A stretch of DNA of 64,000 bases from Natronosalvus vescus. Lineage in GTDB: Archaea; Halobacteriota; Halobacteria; Halobacteriales; Natrialbaceae. The translations under genes and the position numbers were made by a program. The notes under the pieces were generated by a model. It saw only the letters and a list, made by a program, of their open reading frames with translations. It had not been told where the DNA came from and made no database searches. Positions 48,731-58,264 of the stretch are shown one piece after another; the stretch's first letter is position 1; every line of letters begins with the position of its first letter. The stretch covers positions 1,736,001 through 1,800,000 of the forward strand of contig NZ_CP099546.1 of assembly GCF_023973145.1 (NCBI RefSeq). Direction: 5' to 3'.

Positions 48731-48815
48731 TGAACTGGAACGAGAACGGGAACAAGAACTGGAACGAGCATTGGAACGATAACTGGAACAAGAACGTGAA
48801 TAGGAACGAGAACGC
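48731..48815. repeat. GGAACN-type hexamer repeat
   Basis: About 13 imperfect copies of a six-base unit (GGAACK/AGAACR/GGAACA) run in the spacer between divergent genes. A frame through it would give Asn/Trp repeats and is not credible as a protein. Confidence 0.7.
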
Positions 48816-48962
48816 GACCTTCGAGCACCATCATCGATACCGATCGATCCAATTATCCGGGGCCGATACGGACTTGAGCGGTGACGTTCGACGTGCCGTC
48901 CCGTGGATCGTTCCCGTCGTGGAAGCCTACTGTTATTTCACCGTGCGATGCGAAGTAACCCT

Positions 48963-49538
48963 ATGGCTCGTTCGTCGATGGCGCTACACGCCTTCATCGG
49001 TGCGATAGTCGGAGTCGTCCTTTCGTTCATCCCGTTTTCAACCGTCCTCGGTGGGGCAGTCGCCGGCTTTCTCGAGGGGTCTGACGTACGATCTGGGGCC
49101 ATAGCGGGCACCCTTTCTGGTGCGGTCATGTTTCTCCCGGTGGCCGGCGGATTCGCGTTAGTGGTCGGGTTTCTCGGTCTCGGACTCGGGTTCGGTGGGG
49201 TTCCGGCGGGTGGATTCGTCGCGCTCGTGTTCGTCCTCTTCGTGTTCGGCGTTTTCGTGGCGATGTACACGATCGGTCTCGCCGCAATCGGTGGCCTCTT
49301 CGGCGCTATGCTCGCCGAGGAGTTTCCAGAACAACGCCAGCGGATACAGCGCTCGCTCGGATTGACGCCGTCGAAAACGGACGCACGATACGCCGACCAA
49401 CCACCGTCGACTCGAAGGGCCGAGACTGACACGTCCCCACGGTCGAGCGAGACAGTGAGAGACAGGTATGGATCACCCGACCTCGAGGACGAAGAGACTG
49501 ATTTCACCACACTCGACGAAGACGAACGACGTCGATGA
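48963..49538 (+). CDS. DUF5518-family membrane protein
   Basis: A 191-residue membrane protein. Four hydrophobic stretches span roughly residues 8-25 (AFIGAIVGVVLSFIPF), 43-60, 62-85 (GFALVVGFLGLGLGFGG) and 90-120 (LVFVLFVFGVFVAMYTIGL). The C-terminal 70 residues are polar and acidic. The SFIPFSTVLGGAVAGFLEG start is typical of the haloarchaeal DUF5518 family. A TTATTT about 27 bases upstream fits leaderless transcription from 48963. Function unknown. Confidence 0.78.
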   Translation: MARSSMALHAFIGAIVGVVLSFIPFSTVLGGAVAGFLEGSDVRSGAIAGTLSGAVMFLPVAGGFALVVGFLGLGLGFGGVPAGGFVALVFVLFVFGVFVAMYTIGLAAIGGLFGAMLAEEFPEQRQRIQRSLGLTPSKTDARYADQPPSTRRAETDTSPRSSETVRDRYGSPDLEDEETDFTTLDEDERRR

Positions 49539-49675
49539 ACGGCGACGCGTTATCGACAGTAGACATGGTTGACGAGCGGAGCGTCCTTACTAGGGAGTAG
49601 AACGTGACGAGCGGTGAACCGACTCGAGTCGGGCGGGCCGAACGCTATATGGTGGTTCCGTGACTGACAGCAATC

Positions 49676-50632
49676 ATGAACGTTTCCGAGGCCTCGAGCA
49701 CCTGTGAGGCCGTTCTCGAGGAAGTCCAGACCGCCGTCATCGGCGACAATATGCTGTTCGAGACGATTATGGCCGCGATCGTCTCCCAGGGCCACGTCCT
49801 GCTCGAGGACGTCCCCGGGACGGGCAAGACGCTGACCGCCCAGACGATCGCGACGGCGCTCGACCTCGAGTTTACGCGCATTCAGTTCACGCCGGATCTG
49901 CTGCCTGCAGATATCACGGGCACTCACATCTACAACGAACACGACGCCAGTTTCGAATTCGAGCGCGGGCCGGTGTTCGCGAACGTCGTCCTCGCCGACG
50001 AGATCAACCGTGCCCCGCCGAAGACCCAGGCCGCCTTGCTCGAGGCGATGGGCGAAAAACAGGTGTCGGTGGCCGGCGATACCTACGACCTGCCCGAACC
50101 GTTTTTCGTTATCGCGACCCAGAACCCGGTCGAACAGGAGGGGACGTTTCCGCTGCCGGAGGCCCAGGTCGATCGGTTCATGATCAAGACGACGATGGGG
50201 TATCCCGACCGAGACGGCGAGTTGACGCTGATCGACCGACGGGCGAGTCGACACTCGAGGACTCCTGTCGTCGAATCCGTCGTCGACCAGCAGTCAGTAC
50301 TTGACCTCCAGCAGGTACCCGAGGAAATCACCGCCGACCCCGCCGTTCGGGAGTATCTGATCGACGTCTGTCGGGCGACCAGGGAGGACAACCGTGTCGA
50401 GGTTGGGGTCTCCCCACGAGGCGTCCAGCGGCTGTTCGAGGCGAGTCGCGCTCGAGCGGTACTCTCTGATCGGGATTACGTCGCTCCGGAGGACGTTCAC
50501 GCAATCGTCCACGCCGTACTCGATCATCGACTGGTGTTGACGACGGAGGCGGACGTTCGCGGCGTCGATCCAGAAACGATCGTCGACAGCGCGCTCAACA
50601 GCGTCCCTGTACCGGCGATGGCCAACGACTGA
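49676..50632 (+). CDS. MoxR-family AAA+ ATPase
   Basis: A 318-residue AAA+ chaperone-like ATPase. Walker A is LLEDVPGTGKTLTA near residue 42, Walker B VVLADEINRAPPKTQ near 104, and sensor 1 FFVIATQNPVEQEGTFP near 143. The QVDRFMIKTTMGYP arginine-finger region and a C-terminal lid complete it. MoxR proteins mature or insert partners with DUF58/vWA domains. The DUF58/DUF4129 operon lies beyond it but on the other strand, so the two are convergent. Confidence 0.95.
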   Translation: MNVSEASSTCEAVLEEVQTAVIGDNMLFETIMAAIVSQGHVLLEDVPGTGKTLTAQTIATALDLEFTRIQFTPDLLPADITGTHIYNEHDASFEFERGPVFANVVLADEINRAPPKTQAALLEAMGEKQVSVAGDTYDLPEPFFVIATQNPVEQEGTFPLPEAQVDRFMIKTTMGYPDRDGELTLIDRRASRHSRTPVVESVVDQQSVLDLQQVPEEITADPAVREYLIDVCRATREDNRVEVGVSPRGVQRLFEASRARAVLSDRDYVAPEDVHAIVHAVLDHRLVLTTEADVRGVDPETIVDSALNSVPVPAMAND

Positions 50633-50812
50633 GTGCGCTTCGGCGCTCGTCCTCGAGTCCGACGTGGCGGCCGCTCTCGAGACGTACCGTTCGAGCGCGA
50701 CCATCTGATTGGAGAGACGACGCAGGATTGAGCCACTGGGTGTGATCTGCTTCTCGAGCCACTGGCTGGACGTTCCTGCGTCGAGTCACACTTTCATAGA
50801 CCAAGAACGGCG

Positions 50813-52558
50813 TTACTTTCGGAGAGCCCAGGCCACCAGTACGACCGCGAGCAACCCCGTTCCGAGGGCGGCCCCGGCGAGCCACCGCTCGACGATCGGG
50901 GCGTCGGTGACGACCCACCGATACAGTCCCAGGGTGGCGAGGGCGACTCCCGCTCCGGTGAGAACAGCGGCTGCGGCGTGTACAACTTCTGCTCGCATCG
51001 TCGCCGCATCCCGGCCGAGTTCGGTTCGCATGCCGTCGGCGTACTCGCCGATGTCCCAGACGACGAACGCTGCGGCAGCCGTCCAGATCGCGGTTTCGGT
51101 CTGCCCGATAACGGACAACGAGAGTGCCAGCCCGAAGATACCGATGGCTGCCAGTGCGGCACCGATTGCTCTCGCCGGCAGGATTCGAAACGTCCGGAGC
51201 ATCGAGACCGTGAACAACAGCGACGAGAGCATCCCCAGTGCGACCACCAGTAGGCCGACGACGAGTGCGAACGTCGGGAACGCGAGCAGCAGTTCGGCGA
51301 CCGTCTCCGGTTCGATTCGACGGATAATCGCCTCGAGCGTGGCTTCGACGCCTGGATCTGTAAGGACGTATGCGAGCGAGAGCGTCACGACTGCGCCGCC
51401 GACCATCGGGGCGAACAGGCGGACGAGCACCGACGCCAGCCCGCGACGAAGCGCCCGTCGAATCCACTCGGCGAGTACCAGGAGTGTAACGACGCCGACA
51501 ACCGCGATTAGCAGGTACCGGAGTCCACTCGAGGTCAAGAGCGTCGCGACCCACTCGCCGAGTGGAGCTGGTACCTCCCCTCGGAGGTCCTGTGGGGAGA
51601 ACGGAACGTCGTGGAAGTTTTCGAGGAACGCGGGGGCGAGGATAGCGACGAAGACGGCTCCGAGCGAGAGTTTGATTGCTACCGAGCACATTCGTTTCAC
51701 CCCTCCGATGCCGGTGGAGATGACGTCACGCCGATCCGGCGGGGCGAGTCGTTCGAAGGGGATGTACTCGACGGTGGCCATCGTGAGTGCGGCCGCGACG
51801 AATAGCAGGGCAAAAAACGAGAGGACTGCCGACCGACTACCAGGATAGATGACCAGGTCTATCGCGAGCGCTGTCGCATCCGAGAGGGCCGTCCCGGCGT
51901 GTTCTCTGACGCCAGCCTCGGGGAGTATGCGGGCGAGTAGCACGATGACGACCCCAATTAGCGCGAGTGTCGCGCCGGTCGACGCTCGTCGAGCCCCGCC
52001 GTCACCGAGGTAATCCCAGGAAATCAGCGTACCGGCGAGTGCGGCGAAGATGAGCGACCAGACGGTGATCGCGGCGAATGGCCCGAAGCCAGCAATGCCA
52101 ATGGCGAAGGCCCAGGCGAGCGTGATGGGCGTCGCGACGAGGGCTGCGACGGGAACCGCGATCGCACCGCCAACGGCTCGACGAAGCGGATTCCGACTCG
52201 CGAGCAAGGTCGCGGCCAGTGCCGCTCCAATGCCCGCTCCGGTTGCGACTGCGGCTAGCCGCGCCCCGATCAGTGAACCGCCGACGACGAGACAGACGAC
52301 GATCGTACAGACGAACGCGGCGACGTCGCTCGCCGTTGGTTGGGCCAGCCCACCCCGAATCGCCTCGAGAACGCCGGTCGTGGCGCGCGACCCGAGCGTC
52401 AGGAGCGTCGACTGGAGCGTTTCAACCCGACCGCTCCCCCCTGATTCACCCTCGCCACCGATGGCCGCCGACCCCGGTCTTTCGGACGTTCGGCGACCCA
52501 CGCTCGAGGTACCGCCGTCCGGCTGGAGTGACGATCCGGAGCGGTCGGAGCCGGTCAT
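50813..52558 (-). CDS. Polytopic membrane protein (DUF7519-like)
   Basis: A 581-residue protein with about 14 hydrophobic helices from residue 68 on (VAAFVCTIVVCLVVGGSLIG onward) and a polar 60-residue N-terminus. It is the last gene of a four-gene operon, overlapping DUF58 by four bases. The DUF7519 label is from memory of MoxR clusters and is tentative. No transport motif is seen. It may anchor the MoxR-linked complex in the membrane. Confidence 0.75.
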   Translation of the reverse strand: MTGSDRSGSSLQPDGGTSSVGRRTSERPGSAAIGGEGESGGSGRVETLQSTLLTLGSRATTGVLEAIRGGLAQPTASDVAAFVCTIVVCLVVGGSLIGARLAAVATGAGIGAALAATLLASRNPLRRAVGGAIAVPVAALVATPITLAWAFAIGIAGFGPFAAITVWSLIFAALAGTLISWDYLGDGGARRASTGATLALIGVVIVLLARILPEAGVREHAGTALSDATALAIDLVIYPGSRSAVLSFFALLFVAAALTMATVEYIPFERLAPPDRRDVISTGIGGVKRMCSVAIKLSLGAVFVAILAPAFLENFHDVPFSPQDLRGEVPAPLGEWVATLLTSSGLRYLLIAVVGVVTLLVLAEWIRRALRRGLASVLVRLFAPMVGGAVVTLSLAYVLTDPGVEATLEAIIRRIEPETVAELLLAFPTFALVVGLLVVALGMLSSLLFTVSMLRTFRILPARAIGAALAAIGIFGLALSLSVIGQTETAIWTAAAAFVVWDIGEYADGMRTELGRDAATMRAEVVHAAAAVLTGAGVALATLGLYRWVVTDAPIVERWLAGAALGTGLLAVVLVAWALRK

Positions 52559-53850
52559 CGGGCCACCCCTGTCGAGCGCAGTGCACGGACGATGTCGACC
52601 GAAAGCGGCTCGGCCAGGTTCCAGTCGACGACGGTCGAGCCGAGTCCACGTAGCTCGTCGAGTCGGTTCCGGCGCTCGAGTCGCGAAATCATCGCGCCGG
52701 GTGGCGTATTGGTCGTTGCATCGATGGCCGTGGCGCTCTCGCTGTCGCTGACGCTGGTCGTCATGTCAGGACTGATGACGGTAACGGCTCGTCCTCGCAA
52801 TCGGAGGTACTCGATCAGATCGACCGCGGTATCGTCGGTGAGCGGGCTGCAAAAGACGACCTGTGCGTTCCGGGGGAGCCGATTCTCGATATCGATCGCC
52901 AGACGGCCGCCGTCGGCACGAATCCGGTGGGGGGCCTCGTCGTCGATTGTCTCTTCGACCCGTTGGCGCACGTCGCTTCCGCTTCCTGGATCGATCCAGG
53001 AGCCGTGCTGGAGCAGCCCGAACCCGGTTCGGTTTCCGTCCTCGAGCGAGGCCAGGAGGCCCCGGGAGGCCGCGTACAGCGTGAGGTCGAAGGAGTCCGG
53101 CCCGCCCGAGAGCGAGCCCCGGTGAACGTCCCGTCTGTCGTCGACGAGAAAGACCATCGTGACGGCTCGCTCCTCACGGTGTTCGATCGTCGCGAGCTCG
53201 CCGGTTCGGGCCAGACGGTGCCAGTCGATTCGATTGATAGGGTCGCCGTGGCGGTACTCGCGGGCGGCGTAAAACTCGATTCCGTTGCCGCCGTCGTCGG
53301 TTGGCGTCCGGCCGACATACTGGATCGTTTGATCGTGCAGCGAGAACGAATCGAGCAGCGTCTCGCAGGTGAACGACGTCGTCCCGTCGACGTCGGGTTC
53401 GAGGGTGTCGAGTGCGCTCGAGGCGAGATTTCTGACGCGAACCCGCGGTGATCCGAACTGGTACTCCCCGCGGGGTGGCAGCAGTTCGTACTCGTGGGTG
53501 ACCGTTTCGCCGGGGCGAATCGCCGTCGCGGTGGCGCTCGAGCCGTCGATCACCGGCACGTCGTCGGGGACGACATCATTGAGTCGAACGTCGGGGAGGA
53601 CGCGATCCCCCTCGTTCGTCATCGAGAGGGTGACGCGAATCGGCTGACCGGGTCGGGGTCGATCGTCGTCGATCGTTCGCTCGAGGGAAAGCGTCGTTGC
53701 CGGATCGGCGCTGACGATGCTGACGAGGACGTAGCCGAGTGGGACGACGCCCAGCATGAACAGTGCTGGTGCGCCGAGAAGGACTGCTGCGAGGCTCACC
53801 AGGAGGGTGACCACGAGCGCTCCCTGCCAGCGTGGGAGTCGTCGACTCAC
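52555..53850 (-). CDS. DUF58-domain protein
   Basis: The 431-residue protein has two N-terminal membrane helices (residues about 10-45), a beta domain, and the DUF58 signature GIEFYAAREYRHGDPINRIDW near residue 190. MVFLVDDRRDVHRG near 230 is the vWA-like metal site, close to the MIDAS form DxSxS but altered. Partner of MoxR ATPases. It overlaps its neighbours on both sides by four bases. Confidence 0.9.
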   Translation of the reverse strand: MSRRLPRWQGALVVTLLVSLAAVLLGAPALFMLGVVPLGYVLVSIVSADPATTLSLERTIDDDRPRPGQPIRVTLSMTNEGDRVLPDVRLNDVVPDDVPVIDGSSATATAIRPGETVTHEYELLPPRGEYQFGSPRVRVRNLASSALDTLEPDVDGTTSFTCETLLDSFSLHDQTIQYVGRTPTDDGGNGIEFYAAREYRHGDPINRIDWHRLARTGELATIEHREERAVTMVFLVDDRRDVHRGSLSGGPDSFDLTLYAASRGLLASLEDGNRTGFGLLQHGSWIDPGSGSDVRQRVEETIDDEAPHRIRADGGRLAIDIENRLPRNAQVVFCSPLTDDTAVDLIEYLRLRGRAVTVISPDMTTSVSDSESATAIDATTNTPPGAMISRLERRNRLDELRGLGSTVVDWNLAEPLSVDIVRALRSTGVAR

Positions 53851-54545
53851 GCCGATCCCTCCGCCGCCATCTGGAGTCCCTCGACTGACTGGAGTTCCGC
53901 GATGGCGTCGATCGTGTGCTCGAGGCTCCGATCGAACGGATCGGTCGCGCTCACCAGATCGAACAGCCAGAGTGAAAGCGGCGTGGACAGGCCGTCGTCG
54001 TCCGCGAGCAGGGCGGCGGCACGTCTATCGTCCGTCCACTCGCCGGCACGAATAGCTGCCATTGCAGCCGACTCCTCGATGCCAGCCTGTCTGGCGTAGG
54101 CGTCGGCGGCAATCTCTCGAAGCGACTCGACGAGGGCCGCTCTGGCTTCCGCTCGCAGCCACCGTGGCTGGTCGTCGTAGGCCGTTGCCTGTTCGATCTG
54201 GGTCTCGAACGCACGCCCCACCGGATGCCGGTTCTGACGAGCGCTGGTGGTACTCGAGGTGGCCGACACCCCGACGGCCGCCGACTCGTCCACGGGATCG
54301 ATCGGTGTCGGCGACTCAGCCCGAATCCGACCGGCGATACCGATCGTCGGTGCGGCGACCAGCAACAGGAGTACCAGTCCGACTATGAGTAGTCGTGGGT
54401 CGACGTCCGCCAGCGCTGCCTCGAGTTCGGGGACGATTTCGAGGAGGGCGTCGGGTCGGTACAGCAACGCCCCGCCCAGGACGAGCAAGCCGGCGGTGAC
54501 GGTTGTGACGAGCGTCAGGGCCAGTGTAGAGGAGGGGCGACTCAT
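53847..54545 (-). CDS. Membrane protein of MoxR cluster (DUF7269-like)
   Basis: Two N-terminal helices (LVTTVTAGLLVLGGALLYRP and LLIVGLVLLLLVAAPTIGIA) precede a 170-residue soluble part that is helical and Ala/Arg-rich (ARAALVESLREIAADAYARQ). It overlaps the DUF4129 and DUF58 genes by four bases each, so it is an obligate part of the unit. The DUF number is tentative. Confidence 0.75.
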   Translation of the reverse strand: MSRPSSTLALTLVTTVTAGLLVLGGALLYRPDALLEIVPELEAALADVDPRLLIVGLVLLLLVAAPTIGIAGRIRAESPTPIDPVDESAAVGVSATSSTTSARQNRHPVGRAFETQIEQATAYDDQPRWLRAEARAALVESLREIAADAYARQAGIEESAAMAAIRAGEWTDDRRAAALLADDDGLSTPLSLWLFDLVSATDPFDRSLEHTIDAIAELQSVEGLQMAAEGSA

Positions 54546-56407
54546 GTATCCTCCATTCTCCTGCGAACTGACGATTCATCGTCGCTCTCGAGCGTCGTGG
54601 CGAGCGAATCCTGTGCCGCCATCGTCTCGTCGACGTGGCGAGCAGGGTCGCGATTGCCGTACTCGACGTCGCGGAACGCGTCAGTGATCGTCTCCACCGG
54701 TTCGGCCGGCGCTCCCTGTGCTTTCGCGCTCGTCGCGACGTCGGATGGGGTCGCGACCGACAGGGGATACACCGTCGAGAGTGCGGCCACGGCGTCGAAT
54801 GCCTCGCGGATGTGCTCTCGAGCGGTCGCCCGATCGGTATCTGGAATCGTCGCCTCCTCGTTCACAGATTCGTTGGTGCTGACGAGCGGCAGCGTCGATC
54901 GAACGGAATTCGCTTTCGATCGGAGGGATGCGAGCGCACTGATCACCGCCCCCCGGACGAGTCCGGGCAGCTCGGCAATCGACTGAACCCCTGCCAGTTT
55001 GGTGTACGCCCGCTCGAGCAGATGCGAGCAGGCGACGACGGCCCCCATCGCGACACTGACGAGTCGGCTCGGGAGCGCCCGAAGTGCGGCGATTGGGTCG
55101 TCGTTCGTCAGGAACAGGTAGCCGACGATCAGAATGAGTCCGATGAGGAGTGCGCTCACTAGCGGTCGGTCGCCGAGTGTGCCGACCGAGTCGCCGAGTG
55201 ACTCGAGGAAGCTCCCTTCGTCATCGTCTTCGGTTTCGTCATCGCCGTCCCCCTCGTCGCTCTCGCGCTCATCGTTGGTTTCGCCGTCATCACTCGCTCG
55301 ATCACTCGAGGCGTCGGTTCCGTCGTCTCCGTCGTCGTCGCTGGTCGGGTCATCACTCGCCGCATCACGCTCGCTCTCCGATCCCACGTCGCCGTCTTCG
55401 ACGTCGGATCCCGTCTCCTCGTGGTCGGCCCCGTCCGAATCGCCGTCTTCCCATTCCGCAGAACCGTCACGCGGCTCGTCTGTCCCGTCATCCCACTCGC
55501 CGTCGTGGTCATCCCACTCGTCGTCACCATCGGACTGTCCATCGGCATCGTCCCAGTCTCTGTCGTCACTGGGCACGTCATCGTCCCCATCGTCGAAACC
55601 GTCGCTCCACTCCGGTTCGCCCGAGTCGTCCCACTCGCTTCCATCACCATCCGTCCACGAACTCCCATCCGTCGCTGTTGCATCGTCGGCATCCGTCTCG
55701 ACGCCGTCCATCTCGGCCTCCTCGATGAGTTCGGACTGGGTTTGTTGGTCGTCGACCAGATCACCGTAGCCACCTTCGAGCCCGCTCGAGGAAGTTGGGA
55801 CGTCGAGCAAGCCACCGGACGTGCCTTCGGTGGCTCCGTCCTCGAAGTCGTCGGGGATGTCACCATTGTAATCCTCGAGGCCCCCGTCGAAGTCAGCCGG
55901 GTCGACGGCGGACGGGTCGCCCCCTGCACCAGCCATCTCACCCGGCGATCCGCCGATTGAGGCGTAGATTGCCGCAAGTCCGAACAGAACCTCACTCGCG
56001 AGAGGATCCGTGAACATCTCCTCCTGGCCGTCTACGGCCGCCAGCACCGCCGCTTGAGTGAGTTCGTCGTCGATCAACGCGCCGTCGGCACCGAGTTGTC
56101 CGTCGGCCTGTCCGGCACCGCCGGCCAGATCGTCCCCGTCACCGAACCCACCGCCGTCATCGTTACCGAATCCACCACCATCACCGTCGCCCGCGTCGGG
56201 ATCGTCTTCCCCGGCTGCCTCGAGCATCGCCTGCTGCAGCGCTCGCTCGCGCTCTTCGGCGGCTTCCTCGTCCTGGAAGGCCGCCGCGACGGGCGTGTCA
56301 GAGGCGACCATCGGCATCGCACTCGAGGCGAGGAGGATCCCGCCGATCGCACACCCGATTGCGACGACGGCGAGGAGCCGGCTCACTGCATCCGATGTGA
56401 ACGCCAT
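54542..56407 (-). CDS. DUF4129-type protein with long acidic region
   Basis: The lead gene of the operon encodes 621 residues. An N-terminal membrane helix or signal (LLAVVAIGCAIGGILLASSA) precedes a Gly/Asp-rich stretch and an Asp/Glu/Ser-rich region of about 190 residues (about 195-385). A second membrane helix follows near 400 (VSALLIGLILIVGYLFLT). The C-terminal part is DUF4129-like (RATAREHIREAFDAVAAL, DAFRDVEYGNRDPARHVDE). No transglutaminase domain, which usually accompanies DUF4129, is seen. It probably sits at the cell surface. Confidence 0.82.
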   Translation of the reverse strand: MAFTSDAVSRLLAVVAIGCAIGGILLASSAMPMVASDTPVAAAFQDEEAAEERERALQQAMLEAAGEDDPDAGDGDGGGFGNDDGGGFGDGDDLAGGAGQADGQLGADGALIDDELTQAAVLAAVDGQEEMFTDPLASEVLFGLAAIYASIGGSPGEMAGAGGDPSAVDPADFDGGLEDYNGDIPDDFEDGATEGTSGGLLDVPTSSSGLEGGYGDLVDDQQTQSELIEEAEMDGVETDADDATATDGSSWTDGDGSEWDDSGEPEWSDGFDDGDDDVPSDDRDWDDADGQSDGDDEWDDHDGEWDDGTDEPRDGSAEWEDGDSDGADHEETGSDVEDGDVGSESERDAASDDPTSDDDGDDGTDASSDRASDDGETNDERESDEGDGDDETEDDDEGSFLESLGDSVGTLGDRPLVSALLIGLILIVGYLFLTNDDPIAALRALPSRLVSVAMGAVVACSHLLERAYTKLAGVQSIAELPGLVRGAVISALASLRSKANSVRSTLPLVSTNESVNEEATIPDTDRATAREHIREAFDAVAALSTVYPLSVATPSDVATSAKAQGAPAEPVETITDAFRDVEYGNRDPARHVDETMAAQDSLATTLESDDESSVRRRMEDT

Positions 56408-56606
56408 TCAAGAGAGACATAACAGCAGCTCTATTTACATGTTGTTGCCGCCGGCCTGACCGCTGTCACTGATTCCGGATGAAGAACTGTCTGCAAACGG
56501 TGTGTCCACCGTGTTCGGTCAGTATTCCCGACGCAGGTGTACTCGCATCGATCGGCCCGGCAATTGCCGGGGCTCAAAAGAGGATCTGTCCACGCTGTGA
56601 CTCCGA

Positions 56607-57119
56607 TCAGGAGCCCCAGAAGTTCTCGCGGCTGCCCAGTTGCTCGCGTGGTCTGCGCCGTCTGTCTTCGCCGTCATCAGCGTCTTCGGCGTCGTCGACC
56701 TCCTCGTCGCTCGCCTCCTCGCTCTCGTCGTCGTCATCGGTTGCTGGCTCGTCGTCGTCATCGTCATCATCGTCATCGTCGCCGTCGAGCGGCAGTCGTT
56801 CGACGACGTCGGCGCGAGCGTGGTTGCTGTGGACGCGCGTAATTTCGGCTCGAGCGCGGGCCTCCGGGAGGATGCCGTCGATCATGACGATGAAGCCGTC
56901 GTCAGTTCGACCGACGCCAGCGCCGCTTTCGTGCATGTCGACGACGTCGACGACCACTTCTTCGCCGCGTTTCACCGGCTGGGTTTTCAGATCGTCGATG
57001 GGCTGGTTGTACTGGTTACACCACTCTTTGCCGCCGCGGTCACCGTAGTGTGTACACCCCATTCCTGTAATGCGCTCAGAAAACTTCGGGCAGTCATCTG
57101 CGAGTGGACAGTCCGCCAT
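56607..57119 (-). CDS. TRAM-domain RNA-binding protein with Cys-rich N-terminus
   Basis: A 170-residue protein. The Cys-rich start (CPLADDCPKFSERITGMGC, then CNQY) may bind zinc; a TRAM beta barrel follows (VKRGEEVVVDVVDMHESGAG, GFIVMIDGILPEARARAEI). The last 70 residues are an Asp/Glu run and a basic end (RRRRPREQLG). TRAM domains bind RNA, as in small haloarchaeal cold or stress proteins. The start at 57119 replaces a longer frame. Confidence 0.85.
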   Translation of the reverse strand: MADCPLADDCPKFSERITGMGCTHYGDRGGKEWCNQYNQPIDDLKTQPVKRGEEVVVDVVDMHESGAGVGRTDDGFIVMIDGILPEARARAEITRVHSNHARADVVERLPLDGDDDDDDDDDDEPATDDDDESEEASDEEVDDAEDADDGEDRRRRPREQLGSRENFWGS

Positions 57120-57472
57120 ACCCCTAGTATCCGTGGAATCGTTAAACCGCTTCCGGAACGGAAACGACGCCACAACGACCCGAAACACCAGTTTGGGAGA
57201 GTGTGTTGGGTTCACCGATCTCACGCTCGAGTGGCCAGTGTTACACGCTCGAGTAACCACTGGTTCAGGTTCGAGCGACCAGTCAATCGGTTCGCGTACT
57301 CGCGAGTGATCGCTGTAGCCACAGCGCATCGTTACCGTACTACAGCGATCGTCAGGTGGTGTCTCAATCACGGTGTCGCTCCCCGAGGAGCACCAAAACG
57401 GCAAATCAACCGAATACCCGATAATAGCCGTTTCGAAAACGTTTACGCACAGGAGAGCACAACTCCCTAGTG
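57120..57472. other. Divergent spacer before etfB
   Basis: 353 bases between divergent genes. It probably holds both promoters; CGATAATAGC near 57420 is a possible TATA-like box for etfB. No gene seen. Confidence 0.45.
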
Positions 57473-58264
57473 ATGAAGGTACTCGTACCGGTCAAGGAGG
57501 TTGCGACCGTCGACGACGAGTTCGAAATCGACGGCACCGCCATCGACGAGCGGTATCTCGGCGCCGATCTCAACGAGTGGGACGACTACGCCATCGAGGA
57601 AGCCGTCCAGCTCGAGGAAGACGGCATCGTCGACGAGGTCGTCACCGTCACCATCGGCGACGAAGACACCGAACAGACCATTCGGCAGGCGCTGGCGAAA
57701 GGCGCCGACCGCGCCATTCGCGTCTGGGACGACGCCCTTGAGGGCGTCGACCTGCTCGACGTCGGCGCGAAAGTCGCGATTCTCGAGGCCGTCGTCGCGG
57801 CCGAAGCACCCGACCTCGTTCTGACGGGTGTCCAGTCCGGCGACGACAGCTTCGGGGCGACCGGCGTCGCGCTCGCCGAGGCCGTCGGCTACCAGTGGGG
57901 GGCCGTCGTGAACCAGCTCGACCTCGAGAACGGGGCCGAGACGGCGTCCGTCCACCGCGAACTCGAGGGCGGGATCGAGGAGCTGACCGAGATCGACCTG
58001 CCGGCCGTCCTGACGATCCAGACGGGGATCAACGAGCCACGGTACGCCAGCCTGCGGGGCATTCGGATGGCCCAGCGCAAGGAACTCGAGCACCAGACGC
58101 TCGACGACCTCGGTGTCGACGCGAGCACCGTCGCCGGTGACCTCCGTCTCACCGAGATGTACGAACCCGAGAGCCAGAGCGACACGACCGTCTACGAGGG
58201 AAGCGCCGAGGACACCGCTGCCCAACTCGCTGATCTCCTGCGCGAGAAGGGGGTGGCCCAATGA
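57473..58264 (+). CDS. etfB: Electron transfer flavoprotein beta subunit
   Basis: EtfB (263 aa) forms the heterodimer with EtfA that takes electrons from acyl-CoA dehydrogenases and similar enzymes. Start MKVLVPVKEVATVDDEFEID; LAKGADRAIRVWDD near 65; the ETF-beta signature VLTGVQSGDDSFGATGVALA near 105, and LPAVLTIQTGINEPRYASLR near 176. The ATG at 57473 is preferred to GTG at 57470. A 4-base overlap joins it to etfA. An acyl-CoA dehydrogenase sits far off at 28-30 kb. Confidence 0.95.
   Translation: MKVLVPVKEVATVDDEFEIDGTAIDERYLGADLNEWDDYAIEEAVQLEEDGIVDEVVTVTIGDEDTEQTIRQALAKGADRAIRVWDDALEGVDLLDVGAKVAILEAVVAAEAPDLVLTGVQSGDDSFGATGVALAEAVGYQWGAVVNQLDLENGAETASVHRELEGGIEELTEIDLPAVLTIQTGINEPRYASLRGIRMAQRKELEHQTLDDLGVDASTVAGDLRLTEMYEPESQSDTTVYEGSAEDTAAQLADLLREKGVAQ

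Noticed and set aside
48724-49008. Asn/Trp-rich frame of 94 codons
   Set aside because: It is a translation of the hexamer repeat and overlaps the DUF5518 gene.
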